DNA from: Rummeliibacillus pycnus_A
GTDB lineage: Bacteria > Bacillota > Bacilli > Bacillales_A > Planococcaceae
Length of the DNA: 64,000 nt
Reading direction: 5' to 3'
NCBI RefSeq assembly: GCF_044359855.1
Contig: NZ_CP132291.1
Coordinates: 2,232,001-2,296,000 of the forward strand
Shown here one piece after another: positions 1-7,593 of the stretch (its first letter is position 1; each line of letters begins with the position of its first letter). Under the pieces are notes generated by a model. It was not told the DNA's origin. It searched no databases and saw nothing but the letters and a program-made list of their open reading frames with translations. A program made the position numbers and the translations under genes.

Positions 1-104
1 AATGTAATAGTACCTTCTTGGATTGGTGTTGCTTCTTCAAATCCCATACGTTTAAGAGATTTTTGTGTAGAAGCACTAATATTTAGTTCTGAAAAATTTG
101 TCAA
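1..104 (-). CDS. cshA: DEAD-box RNA helicase CshA, N-terminal fragment
   Basis: Only the first 34 or so codons lie in the window; the gene runs off the left edge. The translated start carries the Q motif of DEAD-box helicases (phenylalanine upstream, then GFEEATPIQ), which binds the adenine of ATP. In B. subtilis cshA follows ddl-murF, the same order seen here, which supports CshA (RNA unwinding, RNA degradosome) over other paralogues. Start choice: an ATG at 113 abuts the AAGGAGA ribosome binding site directly, too close to work, whereas a TTG at 104 sits about nine bases from it and gives the usual family N-terminus. The TTG start is therefore preferred. Confidence 0.8.
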   Translation of the reverse strand, partial: MTNFSELNISASTQKSLKRMGFEEATPIQEGTIT

Positions 105-324
105 ACTTCTCATTCTCCTTCTTTGCTTATGCATTTGACAAATGGTTACATTTTCAGATGAAAATAGGGCAAATCGAGCCTTATGTTAGGAACGTTTCCG
201 TTACTTATTATATCTTTGCAAAAATGCAAAGGAATTTTATATAAAAAGGAAAGCCCGGTCTTTGCCGAGCGGTTCAATTCTCAAGTGATTCACACATGAA
301 ATATAGAATAAACCGTAATGTTCA
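105..324 (-). promoter_or_regulatory. cshA leader and probable promoter
   Basis: This non-coding stretch lies upstream of cshA. On the minus strand a TATAAT -10 box is at 207-212, preceded by a small hairpin (CTTTGCA arms at 214-220 and 225-231); no good -35 was found at normal spacing. If that -10 is used, the transcript has a leader of roughly 100 bases. A GC-richer patch at 255-275 can form another imperfect hairpin. No small gene is visible. Confidence 0.4.
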
Positions 325-355
325 AAAAAAAGTACTCTCCATCACTTTGGAGAGT
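325..355 (-). terminator. Intrinsic terminator of the alpha/beta hydrolase gene
   Basis: Perfect seven-base stem (ACTCTCC at 334-340 with GGAGAGT at 349-355) followed on the minus strand by eight T residues. It lies about 90 bases after the hydrolase stop codon. Confidence 0.8.
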
Positions 356-446
356 CTTCACACAAAATGTATCCATTGCTTTCAATATTCTAACACGCGT
401 AACCTATTCATGCAATGAATAACCATCATTCGAAATGTTCCGACTA

Positions 447-1148
447 TTATTTGCAACTATTTAGAAAATCCAATGCTTTTTTAAACCATTTCTCTGCATC
501 TTCGCAATAACAAATAAGATGTTTTCCTTCTGGTGAAGTAATCAGTTCTTTTTTTGTGCTTGCTACTTTATTATACAAATATGCTGCTGTTGTATACGGT
601 ACAAGTTCGTCTTTTTCACCTTGCACTAAGCATATAGGTACTGTAATTTTTTCATAATAAGGAGATACTTTACGAACCAGACGTGTAAACTCTTTTGCAG
701 AGGCCACTGGAACATCTATTAGTTTTCTTTCATATCGTTTAAAAAATTCATTTTCTTTATACTCCCCCTGTAGGACATCTATAAACAATCCATTTAAATC
801 GATTACAAACTGTTTTGTACGAATATATCTTGCAGCGGGACTTAATAACACTAATGCTTTCACTTTATATCGCAAAGCTAGATACATTGCAATAATACCG
901 CCCATGGAAAAACCAACGATGAAGATTTCATCCACTTCTTTATATAAATATTTATAAGCAATTTCTGCATCCATCAACCAATGTTCTGCAGTAAATAGGT
1001 CTAGATTAAGCTTTTCACCATGCCCTGATAGCGTCGGTACATGAATTGTCCATTCAGTATTTTGCTCTAGATAATCACAAAAAGACTTGATCTCATAAGC
1101 TCCACCTGTAAAACCATGCAGGCACAATACACCGATTTTCAAATTCAT
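447..1148 (-). CDS. Alpha/beta hydrolase (carboxylesterase/monoacylglycerol lipase-like)
   Basis: A single-domain alpha/beta hydrolase of about 233 residues. It shows the HGFTGG oxyanion-hole motif near the N-terminus, the nucleophile elbow GFSMGG, and a late acid/histidine region (GEKD, then GKHL) as in carboxylesterase Est30 or YvaK-type enzymes. It probably hydrolyses short or medium acyl esters in the cytoplasm; the substrate cannot be read from sequence. A longer reading starting at 1196 is possible, but that codon lies inside the murF terminator hairpin, so the ATG at 1148 is the likely start even though its ribosome binding site (a run of six G directly before it) is poor. It separates murF from cshA, an insertion relative to B. 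subtilis order. Confidence 0.8.
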   Translation of the reverse strand: MNLKIGVLCLHGFTGGAYEIKSFCDYLEQNTEWTIHVPTLSGHGEKLNLDLFTAEHWLMDAEIAYKYLYKEVDEIFIVGFSMGGIIAMYLALRYKVKALVLLSPAARYIRTKQFVIDLNGLFIDVLQGEYKENEFFKRYERKLIDVPVASAKEFTRLVRKVSPYYEKITVPICLVQGEKDELVPYTTAAYLYNKVASTKKELITSPEGKHLICYCEDAEKWFKKALDFLNSCK

Positions 1149-1168
1149 CCCCCCATCATATGATTCAT

Positions 1169-1214
1169 GAAAAAAAGAGTACCTATAAGAAAACATTTTT
1201 CCCTAGGTACTCTT
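1169..1214 (-). terminator. Intrinsic terminator of the ddl-murF operon
   Basis: Eleven-base perfect stem (AAGAGTACCTA at 1175-1185 with TAGGTACTCTT at 1204-1214) followed on the minus strand by seven T residues. It ends only about 20 bases before the hydrolase start, so the hydrolase either depends on read-through or on a promoter overlapping the hairpin. Confidence 0.85.
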
Positions 1215-1226
1215 ATTTTATGCTTT

Positions 1227-1248
1227 CAATTACGCCTTGGCGTAATTG
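1227..1248. repeat. Perfect 22-bp palindrome behind murF
   Basis: Ten-base arms CAATTACGCC and GGCGTAATTG flank two T residues. It lies between the murF stop codon and the murF terminator. It has no T run of its own, so it is not a second terminator. It might be an operator for the hydrolase gene or part of a dispersed repeat; nothing in the window settles this. Confidence 0.5.
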
Positions 1249-1278
1249 TATCCAGATTTCGCTCAAAAAAGTTACTAT

Positions 1279-2649
1279 TTAATGAGTGAAAGCTTGCAAA
1301 ACACGCTCAAGTTCCATGCCTCGAGAACCCTTTAGTAGAATAATAGAGTTTTCATTTGCATTTAATTGGATTTTTTCGATAATCGCATCATAATTATCAT
1401 CAACCCATAATAAATTCTTCGCTGGTACTTTCACTTGTAATTGATCATAGAGCCATTTCATACGTGGTCCATATAGACAAATTTGGTCTATATTCGTTGG
1501 GTCAATCGTATCTGCTAAATCTTCATGGAATTGTTTTTCCAATTCACCGAGTTCCAACATATCTCCAAGTACTACCCATTTATCTTGTCGCATATTTGTT
1601 GTTTGCATAAATTGCAAAGCAGCTCGTACTGAAGTTGGTGCAGCATTATAAGCATCATTAACAAATAATATGCCTTGGTCGCCATTTACTAATTGCATAC
1701 GCATATTTGTTAAAGAAACCATTTTTAACGATTCACGAATTTGTTCATCAGATAAACCGACTTCATGAGCAATTAGAATTGCAACTAACGTATTTTTTAC
1801 TTGATGACGTCCAAGTACAGGGATAAAGAAATCACCGTTCACAATTCCTTTTACAGTAAAAGTACTACCGTTTTCAGTAGCTTCAATTTCCGTAGCCATT
1901 AAATCATCTGTAGATCCTAATCCAAATGAAGTTGCATCTAACCCTACTTCTCCTGCTACTAATGGTTTTAATAACGGTTCATCTCCATCATAGAAGAACT
2001 TACCATCTGGTTGAAGTCCTTGAACAATTTCGAATTTTGCTTTGGCAATACCTTCACGTGAACCAAGTGCTAGCATATGCGCTTCGCCGATATTTGTAAT
2101 AACAGCATATTTTGGTTTCGCCATTTTTGTTAAGAATTCAATTTGTCCGAAGCCGTCCATACCCATTTCTAAAATGGCAAATTCAGTATCTTCATCTAAA
2201 GAAAGAATAGTTAGTGGCAAACCTAGTTGATTGTTATGGTTACCTTCCGTTTTTTGAACTTTAAAATACGGAGAAAGTGTTCCAGCTACCAGGTCCTTTG
2301 TAGATGTTTTCCCATTTGAACCGGTAACTCCGATAAATGTTGCTTGGTGTTCCGCGCGATAAGCATTTGCCATTTGTTGCAATGCTACTTCAGAATCGTC
2401 CACAAAAATTAACGGTACATCTTTGGGTGGATTTGGCTCATCCTTTTGCCATAAAGAAGCTACTGCGCCATTTTTAAATGCTTGTGCAACATACTGATGA
2501 CCATTTGTCTTTTCTCCATGGAATGGGATGAATAAATCACCTTTTCGCAGCGTTCGCGTATTAATAGAAACACCTGTCACCACAATATCTTCATGGATAT
2601 CTTGGTCACTATTTAGCCATTTTGCAATTTGTTGCAATGTTTTTTTCAC
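1279..2649 (-). CDS. murF: UDP-N-acetylmuramoyl-tripeptide--D-alanyl-D-alanine ligase MurF
   Basis: Cytoplasmic Mur ligase of 456 residues that joins D-Ala-D-Ala to the UDP-MurNAc tripeptide, the last soluble step of peptidoglycan precursor synthesis. The Mur N-terminal domain (about 1-100) is followed by the central ATPase with the P-loop GSNGKTST at residues 110-117, an EGNHNN segment and the TNIGEAH motif, then the C-terminal ligase domain (from about 320). Length is normal. It begins with GTG, with only a weak ribosome binding site, 22 bases after ddl, so the two are clearly co-transcribed; Ddl makes the dipeptide that MurF uses. Confidence 0.97.
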   Translation of the reverse strand: MKKTLQQIAKWLNSDQDIHEDIVVTGVSINTRTLRKGDLFIPFHGEKTNGHQYVAQAFKNGAVASLWQKDEPNPPKDVPLIFVDDSEVALQQMANAYRAEHQATFIGVTGSNGKTSTKDLVAGTLSPYFKVQKTEGNHNNQLGLPLTILSLDEDTEFAILEMGMDGFGQIEFLTKMAKPKYAVITNIGEAHMLALGSREGIAKAKFEIVQGLQPDGKFFYDGDEPLLKPLVAGEVGLDATSFGLGSTDDLMATEIEATENGSTFTVKGIVNGDFFIPVLGRHQVKNTLVAILIAHEVGLSDEQIRESLKMVSLTNMRMQLVNGDQGILFVNDAYNAAPTSVRAALQFMQTTNMRQDKWVVLGDMLELGELEKQFHEDLADTIDPTNIDQICLYGPRMKWLYDQLQVKVPAKNLLWVDDNYDAIIEKIQLNANENSIILLKGSRGMELERVLQAFTH

Positions 2650-2671
2650 AATAGATCACACTCAATCTCTT

Positions 2672-3742
2672 TTATTGGTATTGAAGTTGTTGTTTTTCGT
2701 CGTGGCGTTCGATTGCTAAAGTAATAAGTTCTTCGATTAAATCTCCATATGCTATGCCAGTATTTTGCCATAAAATCGGATACATACTTACTGGTGTAAA
2801 GCCAGGCATTGTATTGACTTCATTAATATAAACTTCATCTTGTGCTGTAACGAAGAAATCTGCACGAACAAGTCCTGAACAATCTAAAATTTTAAATGCA
2901 CGAATTGCCATGTCAGACATAGTGTTAATCACGCCATCTGTTACAGGTGCAGGGATTAATAAACCCGTTTTATCATCATTGTATTTTGAATCATAATCGT
3001 AGAATTCTGTTACTGGTTTAATTTCCCCAGGTACAGAAACTTTTGGTTCATCATTACCAAGAACACCCATTTCAACTTCACGTGCAACGAGTCCAGTTTC
3101 AACGACAATTTTGCGGTCGTATTTTAAAGCAAATTCGACTGCTTTTACAAGTTCCTCACGATTTGATGCTTTACTAATTCCAACACTTGAACCTAAGTTT
3201 GCAGGTTTTACGAACATTGGCCAAGTTAAATTTTCTTCCATTTTAGCAATTAAAGCATCTTGGTCTTTTTTCCATTCTTTTCGGATGAAGTATACATAAG
3301 GGACTTGTTTTAATCCTGCAACTTCAAATAATTGCTTCATCACAACCTTATCCATACCAGCAGATGATGCTAAAACTCCATTACCGACATAAGGTAAATT
3401 CAACACTTCAAGTAAGCCTTGTACTGTACCATCTTCACCGTTTGTACCATGAAGTAATGGAAAGATAACATCGAACGGTTTTTCATTTTCTTCTAATAAA
3501 AAGCTAGAAATGTCATTTACTTTTGTTGATGTTGAATCTGTATTAAATTGTAATTCTGAAATATTTTCAACAGGAGCTGTTAATTGCGTTCCTCTTCTCC
3601 ATTCACCATCGCGTGTGATAAAGATTGGAAATACATCATATTTATCAAAATGTAATGCTTGTATAACGGCCTTTGCAGTTGATAAAGATACATCGTGCTC
3701 TGCTGATTTACCACCGTATAATAAGCCTAGTTTTTTCTTCAT
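2672..3742 (-). CDS. ddl: D-alanine--D-alanine ligase
   Basis: ATP-grasp enzyme of 356 residues that makes D-Ala-D-Ala for MurF. The N-terminus has the LLYGGKSAEHDVSL motif, the centre the PLLHGTNGEDGTVQG loop and the KPANLGSSVGISK nucleotide-binding segment, and the C-terminus the metal and product-binding INEVNTMPGFTP. A Y residue in the omega-loop region (KYND) fits a D-Ala-specific rather than D-Ala-D-Lac enzyme, though I cannot test this. The ATG at 3742 is chosen because GGAGG lies 11 bases upstream and the family N-terminus begins there; the in-frame reading from 3775 would add 11 residues around the ribosome binding site. Confidence 0.96.
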   Translation of the reverse strand: MKKKLGLLYGGKSAEHDVSLSTAKAVIQALHFDKYDVFPIFITRDGEWRRGTQLTAPVENISELQFNTDSTSTKVNDISSFLLEENEKPFDVIFPLLHGTNGEDGTVQGLLEVLNLPYVGNGVLASSAGMDKVVMKQLFEVAGLKQVPYVYFIRKEWKKDQDALIAKMEENLTWPMFVKPANLGSSVGISKASNREELVKAVEFALKYDRKIVVETGLVAREVEMGVLGNDEPKVSVPGEIKPVTEFYDYDSKYNDDKTGLLIPAPVTDGVINTMSDMAIRAFKILDCSGLVRADFFVTAQDEVYINEVNTMPGFTPVSMYPILWQNTGIAYGDLIEELITLAIERHDEKQQLQYQ

Positions 3743-3908
3743 GGGTTCTAATTCCTCCAGATTTTTTCTATTCATAGTTTAGCATGAACCATATGGTTTC
3801 ATGAAATGATTTAAAAGTACGGATCACTCATTTATGCAATCATCAAATAACTTCCTAAAAAAATAACATTTCTATAATAGCACTCTGAAAAAATATTGCA
3901 TTAAAAAT

Positions 3909-3943
3909 AAAAAGATTCCTACTTATCATATGTAGGAATCTTT
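3909..3943 (-). terminator. Intrinsic terminator after the hypothetical gene at 4001
   Basis: Twelve-base stem (AAAGATTCCTAC with GTAGGAATCTTT at 3932-3943) followed on the minus strand by a T-rich tract. It closes the transcript of the gene ending at 4001 and separates it from ddl. Confidence 0.8.
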
Positions 3944-4000
3944 AATACGTTATAGATATAATCCATTAATAGGAAAAACAATATATAAGAATAAGAGCTT

Positions 4001-4753
4001 TTACTTATGAAGTTCTAAAACCTGATCAGGCTTTTTCTTTAAAATCACATTCAAATCATCCCAAATTTCATCAGGAAAATATTCATCAGAAATATTGCGT
4101 AATTCAATGACATAAGCAAGCTTTGGCTTTTCTATTTTATACATAGAAAACAAAACACCATCTTTTATATTCTCATGGAAATTTCCCATCATTTCTTCAG
4201 TAAATAAAGGTTTAAGGTTACTCGCTTTCCTCCTCCAAAAAGATGTTAATCGCTCTTTTTCTTGAATAATGATATTAAATACTTGCGTTACTAATTTCTC
4301 TGCATCTGCTAAATCACGAAAGTATATTTTAGAGATTTTTTCTTCTTCGCTTGAAAGATATACATACTTATTTTGTAATTGATGATAAAAAGGAGAACGG
4401 ATTGGTTCTTTTTTATGGCCAATATAGAGTAGCTCTGCTTGTTCTTGTGGTGTTAGAAGGTTTAACTTACGTTCATCAGAAAAATCAATCCAACATAAAT
4501 CCTTTTTGGAATCCATCGCCTTTTTAACAAACTTTGGTATACCTTTCTCCTCTACGAACTCTAACCGTGTATGCATATTAAATGAACCATCTTCGTATTC
4601 ATTTTTTAGCAGCAAAATATTTTGAAGCGGACCGACTGCAGAGACAAATTCACGGAAAGTTAAACCACTAAAAATCACAAATTGGTTTAATTCGTTCATA
4701 TGTATATATAAGTGATGTAAAAAATCGTCAGCAGCTCGCATTTTTTTTGCCAA
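4001..4753 (-). CDS. Conserved hypothetical cytoplasmic protein
   Basis: I do not recognise this 250-residue protein. It has no signal peptide or membrane segment, is rich in charged residues (many K/E pairs) and in aromatic residues, and has a basic stretch (FWRRKASNLKP) in its second half. The start is the TTG at 4753: the alternative GTG at 4762 lies inside the ribosome binding site GAGGTGAT, which is correctly spaced for the TTG. It stands alone, divergent from the RodA/FtsW gene and closed by its own terminator, so context does not suggest a role. Confidence 0.75.
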   Translation of the reverse strand: MAKKMRAADDFLHHLYIHMNELNQFVIFSGLTFREFVSAVGPLQNILLLKNEYEDGSFNMHTRLEFVEEKGIPKFVKKAMDSKKDLCWIDFSDERKLNLLTPQEQAELLYIGHKKEPIRSPFYHQLQNKYVYLSSEEEKISKIYFRDLADAEKLVTQVFNIIIQEKERLTSFWRRKASNLKPLFTEEMMGNFHENIKDGVLFSMYKIEKPKLAYVIELRNISDEYFPDEIWDDLNVILKKKPDQVLELHK

Positions 4754-4847
4754 GTCGATCACCTCATTTCCAATATTATTATAAGATGTTATAGAAAAAT
4801 TTGAAACATTTGTGATTGGATTTCGTCACAACTTTATGCACAAGCGT

Positions 4848-4870
4848 GATACAATGATATAGGCTATAAT
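4848..4870 (+). promoter_or_regulatory. Probable promoter of the rodA/ftsW leader transcript
   Basis: Two -10-like boxes occur: an extended -10 (TGATACAAT, about 4848-4856) and a consensus TATAAT at 4865-4870. Neither has a convincing -35. The second would start transcription near 4877-4880, just before the structured leader. Confidence 0.4.
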
Positions 4871-4875
4871 ATTTT

Positions 4876-5045
4876 TAAGTAAAAGCGGCTCGTTCATACT
4901 TAGACCTAGACGACCTGACAGGCAAAAAAGTTTTCGAAAAAGGGATTTCTTCAAGAAAATTTTTCCTAAACGGGACGTTGTGTCTCAAAGCTATCGGGAC
5001 TACATTATGTAAACCCTCTAGGATCTACCGCTTGAGCTGGACAAA
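4876..5045 (+). ncRNA. Candidate structured 5' leader RNA of the RodA/FtsW gene
   Basis: This GC-richer stretch can fold into a closed structure. AAGCGG (4883-4888) pairs with CCGCTT (5028-5033), and TAGACCTAGA (4901-4910) pairs with TCTAGGATCTA (5017-5027) with one bulged base, so the two ends of a 150-base region are held together. Inside are smaller hairpins: CCTGACAGG (4914-4922), TTTC/GAAA around 4936-4948, and GGGAC/GTCTC around 4972-4985. There is no terminator before the gene at 5080, so it would be a leader rather than a free RNA. I could not match it to a riboswitch class I know. It could instead be a dispersed repeat. Confidence 0.45.
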
Positions 5046-5079
5046 TCTTGTATTAAATCTACTAATTTAGGTGACTATT

Positions 5080-6273
5080 ATGAATTCAAAGAGAACTTTT
5101 TCCGACCGTTTTGACTGGACGCTCGCTTTCATAATGATGCTATTTTGTATTGTAAGTTTATTGGCTATTGCTTCGGCACAAACTTCAGGGCAATATGGCG
5201 TTAATTTCGTACCAAAACAACTTTTTTGGTACTTTGTAGGCGCTTGTATTGTGGCTTTCATGATGTATTTTGAGCCTGATCAATATAAGAAAATGACATG
5301 GTATTTATATGGAGCAGGGATTTTCATCCTTATTATTTTAATGATTGCTCCTGGTGGTGTTGGTCAGATTGCTGAACCACGAAATGGTGCCAAAAGTTGG
5401 TTCCACTTAGGTTTTGCTGATATCCAGCCTTCAGAGTTCATGAAGACTTTCTTTATACTTGCGCTCGCAAAAACTGTAAGTAAGCATCATGAAGAATATA
5501 CAATTAAATCATTAAAAACCGATTTTATTCTATTAGGTAAAATTTCCCTAGTACTGCTAGTTCCATTAGCATTTATTATGAAACAACCTGACTTGGGTAC
5601 CGCATTGGTATTCTTTGCTATCACAGCAGCTATTATTATCGTCGCTGGTATTTCTTGGAGAATAATTTTACCAGTTGCTGCAACTGTTAGTGTAATCGGG
5701 GGGAGCCTATTATGGATGGCTCTTTATATGCAAGACTTTCTTTCTGAAAAACTTGGTTTTAGTCCATATCAATTCGCACGTATCTACTCTTGGTTAGATC
5801 CTTACTCTTATTCTACAGGAGATGGATACCATTTAATATCTTCCTTGAATGCTATCGGATCAGGTGAAATCTTCGGTAAAGGATTTATGCATCGTGAAGT
5901 ATATGTACCAGAAAATCATACAGATTTTATTTTCAGTGTAATCGGGGAAGAATATGGATTTATCGGGGCAAGTATCGTAATTTGTTTATACTTCTTCTTA
6001 ATTTTCCATTTAACAAAGCTTACTTTACAAATGAAAGATCCATTCTGTACTTATGTTTGTGCAGGCATTATTGCAATGATTACATTCCACGTATTTGAAA
6101 ATATCGGTATGACTACTCAAGTATTGCCAATTACCGGTATTCCACTTCCATTTATAAGTTATGGGGGTAGTTCAATGATGGGGAACGCTTTAGCATTAGG
6201 TTTAGTCTTTAGTATGAAATTTCATTATCGAACATATATGTTTGGTAATCATGATGAAAGCGACGATTTCTAA
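5080..6273 (+). CDS. SEDS-family peptidoglycan glycosyltransferase (RodA/FtsW/SpoVE type)
   Basis: Polytopic membrane protein of about 397 residues with roughly ten hydrophobic segments. Family signatures are present: GGVGQIAEPRNGAKSW then the IQPSEFMK motif, the KQPDLGTA loop, the extracellular YVPENHTDFIFSVIGEE motif, and the C-terminal LPITGIPLPFISYGGSS. SEDS proteins polymerise glycan strands from lipid II with a partner class B PBP, either in elongation (RodA) or division (FtsW). I lean to a RodA-like member because of its place near ddl-murF and the LPITGIPLPF ending, but the sequence does not settle it. The ATG at 5080 has AGGTGA five bases upstream; the GTG at 5071 is inside that site. 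A long structured leader precedes it. Confidence 0.92.
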   Translation: MNSKRTFSDRFDWTLAFIMMLFCIVSLLAIASAQTSGQYGVNFVPKQLFWYFVGACIVAFMMYFEPDQYKKMTWYLYGAGIFILIILMIAPGGVGQIAEPRNGAKSWFHLGFADIQPSEFMKTFFILALAKTVSKHHEEYTIKSLKTDFILLGKISLVLLVPLAFIMKQPDLGTALVFFAITAAIIIVAGISWRIILPVAATVSVIGGSLLWMALYMQDFLSEKLGFSPYQFARIYSWLDPYSYSTGDGYHLISSLNAIGSGEIFGKGFMHREVYVPENHTDFIFSVIGEEYGFIGASIVICLYFFLIFHLTKLTLQMKDPFCTYVCAGIIAMITFHVFENIGMTTQVLPITGIPLPFISYGGSSMMGNALALGLVFSMKFHYRTYMFGNHDESDDF

Positions 6274-6311
6274 ACATTCAACTCCACGCTCTCAGCTAGT
6301 GGAGCTTTAAA

Positions 6312-6356
6312 AAAACAGCCCAAAGAGATTCATAAAGTCTCTTCGGGCTGTTTTTG
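6312..6356 (+). terminator. Intrinsic terminator of the RodA/FtsW gene
   Basis: Long stem (AACAGCCC, AAGAGA, with TCTCTT, GGGCTGTT) followed by TTTTT, about 40 bases after the stop codon. Confidence 0.9.
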
Positions 6357-6393
6357 TGTTTAGATTTAGAGGAGCCACTTCAGCATTTAAATA

Positions 6394-6421
6394 AAAAAAC
6401 TTCGACTTTTTCGTCGAAGTT
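6394..6421 (-). terminator. Intrinsic terminator of the 47-residue protein gene
   Basis: Nine-base stem AACTTCGAC/GTCGAAGTT followed on the minus strand by seven T residues, about 17 bases after the stop codon of the small gene at 6438. Confidence 0.85.
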
Positions 6422-6437
6422 GAATGATGTTTTTAAA

Positions 6438-6581
6438 TTAATTTTGAGTTTGAGTTTGTGGAGCTGATTTTGGTGGTGCTAATGCTTTTAGTAATTCTAA
6501 GCGAGACTTAGTAGTCGTTGCCTTAACGCCAAGTTTTGATAAATTCGCAATAATTTTTGTTACATCTACATCTCTTGACAT
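6438..6581 (-). CDS. 47-residue small protein, possibly SAP/HeH-like
   Basis: A short gene with every hallmark of expression: a strong ribosome binding site (GAGGTGG, six bases before ATG), an ATG start, and its own terminator right behind the stop. The protein has an amphipathic N-terminal half (VTKIIANLSKLGVKATTTK, then RLELLKAL) and a polar tail rich in P, Q and T. The pattern helix-LGV-turn-K-helix is reminiscent of SAP or HeH-type helix-extended-loop-helix nucleic-acid-binding domains, but it is too short to be sure. It has no signal or membrane segment. A leader hairpin (GTAGCAAC/GTTGCCAC, 6618-6642) lies upstream on its transcript. Confidence 0.75.
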   Translation of the reverse strand: MSRDVDVTKIIANLSKLGVKATTTKSRLELLKALAPPKSAPQTQTQN

Positions 6582-6933
6582 ACTTTCCACCTCTTCTACT
6601 TCTTATATTTATATGACGTAGCAACTGTCTATAAGTTGCCACTACTTTTAATAATAACCAAATAATTCACTATGTATCCCTTATTATCATAACATTTTTT
6701 ATCGTTTTAAATTTTTCAATATTGTTACATAAATAATATGGATATATATCATACTACATTCATTGTCAACTTACAATCATACTTTTGACTGGCACCATTA
6801 TCTTTTAGCAATATTTTACCACTACACTATACAAAAGGAATTTCATTTACTACAAATTCTTGCCTATATTATTCATACCACATTATTCATGGATTAAATG
6901 TTAATTTTTTATTAAATAATATTAAGCACTTCA
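6582..6933. other. AT-rich divergent intergenic region
   Basis: About 350 bases between the 47-residue protein gene and csoR. On the minus strand TATGAT near 6680-6690 could be a -10 for the small gene; apart from the leader hairpin at 6618-6642 I see no gene or repeat here. Confidence 0.4.
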
Positions 6934-6952
6934 CATACCCCTATACAGTATG
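6934..6952. promoter_or_regulatory. CsoR-type operator before csoR
   Basis: Palindrome CATAC-CCCTATACA-GTATG, with the C-rich left centre typical of copper-sensing CsoR operators. It sits 32 bases before the csoR start and would allow autoregulation of csoR-copZ. A second copy of the motif precedes copA. Confidence 0.75.
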
Positions 6953-6983
6953 TTATCGTATAAGCAATAGGAGGCGAGCGTCT

Positions 6984-7292
6984 ATGACTGAAGAATGTAT
7001 CAATCCTTCTTGTCGTAAAAGTCACCATCCCGAACATGTAAAAAAGGATTTAACTACTCGTTTAAATCGTATTGAAGGCCAAATTCGTGGCATTAAAGGC
7101 ATGGTCGAGAAGGATATATATTGCGACGATATTATTACTCAATTATCTGCTACACAATCTGCTTTAAACAGCGTTGCCAGAGTTTTACTTGATGGTCATT
7201 TAAAAGGCTGTGTAAAAGATCGATTAACTGAAGGCGACGATGCTGTACTAGATGAGCTAATTACAACTATACAAAAGCTAATGAGAAAATAA
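6984..7292 (+). CDS. csoR: Copper-sensing transcriptional repressor CsoR
   Basis: Four-helix repressor of 102 residues that releases DNA when it binds Cu(I). The copper ligands are visible as C47, H72 and C76 (YCDDI and DGHLKGC), the C-H-C pattern of true CsoR rather than FrmR or RcnR. The RLNRIEGQIRGI stretch is the DNA-contacting helix region. An N-terminal tail with two Cys and three His (residues 5-18) may also bind metal. GGAGG lies upstream at good spacing. It leads an operon with copZ 13 bases downstream. Confidence 0.96.
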   Translation: MTEECINPSCRKSHHPEHVKKDLTTRLNRIEGQIRGIKGMVEKDIYCDDIITQLSATQSALNSVARVLLDGHLKGCVKDRLTEGDDAVLDELITTIQKLMRK

Positions 7293-7305
7293 GGAGCGTT
7301 TCATC

Positions 7306-7515
7306 ATGACTGAAAAAATTCAATTAAAAGTAGAAGGCATGTCTTGTGGACATTGTGTCAAAGCAGTAGAAAATGGTGTTGGTGAATTAAACGGTGTTGA
7401 AACCGTCAATGTAAACTTAGAACAAGGTTTAGTAGATGTAGCTTTTGACGATTTAAAAGTAACAACTGAAAACATTAAAGAAGCGATTGAAGAAGAAGGC
7501 TACGTAGTAAAATAA
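7306..7515 (+). CDS. copZ: Copper chaperone CopZ
   Basis: A 69-residue heavy-metal-associated domain with the copper motif GMSCGHC (C14, C17) and the ferredoxin-like alternation of strands and helices. It carries Cu(I) in the cytoplasm to CopA. It follows csoR closely and is closed by its own terminator before copA, unlike operons in which copZA are simply continuous. Confidence 0.96.
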   Translation: MTEKIQLKVEGMSCGHCVKAVENGVGELNGVETVNVNLEQGLVDVAFDDLKVTTENIKEAIEEEGYVVK

Positions 7516-7520
7516 TTTTT

Positions 7521-7549
7521 AATAACTGCATTTTTGCAGTTATTTTTCT
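7521..7549 (+). terminator. Intrinsic terminator between copZ and copA
   Basis: Ten-base perfect stem AATAACTGCA/TGCAGTTATT with a four-T loop and a T tract behind it. It splits the copper genes into two transcription units, or acts as a partial terminator that lowers copA relative to copZ. Confidence 0.8.
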
Positions 7550-7558
7550 CATAGTTTT

Positions 7559-7575
7559 ATACCCCTAACAGGTAT
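7559..7575. promoter_or_regulatory. CsoR-type operator before copA
   Basis: Palindrome ATACC-CCTAACA-GGTAT ends 18 bases before the copA start. It resembles the csoR operator, so CsoR probably controls copA from a second promoter that lies around the copZ terminator. Confidence 0.75.
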
Positions 7576-7593
7576 ACGAAGGAGTTGTTTACT

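Noticed and set aside
4748..4762. GTG start for the hypothetical gene at 4001
   Set aside because: The GTG is part of the ribosome binding site GAGGTGAT, which is correctly spaced to the TTG at 4753.
4876..5045. c-di-AMP (ydaO) or T-box type leader before the RodA/FtsW gene
   Set aside because: Neither the ydaO end motif nor the T-box GGTGG-type sequence occurs; only the folding supports an RNA, so no class was assigned.
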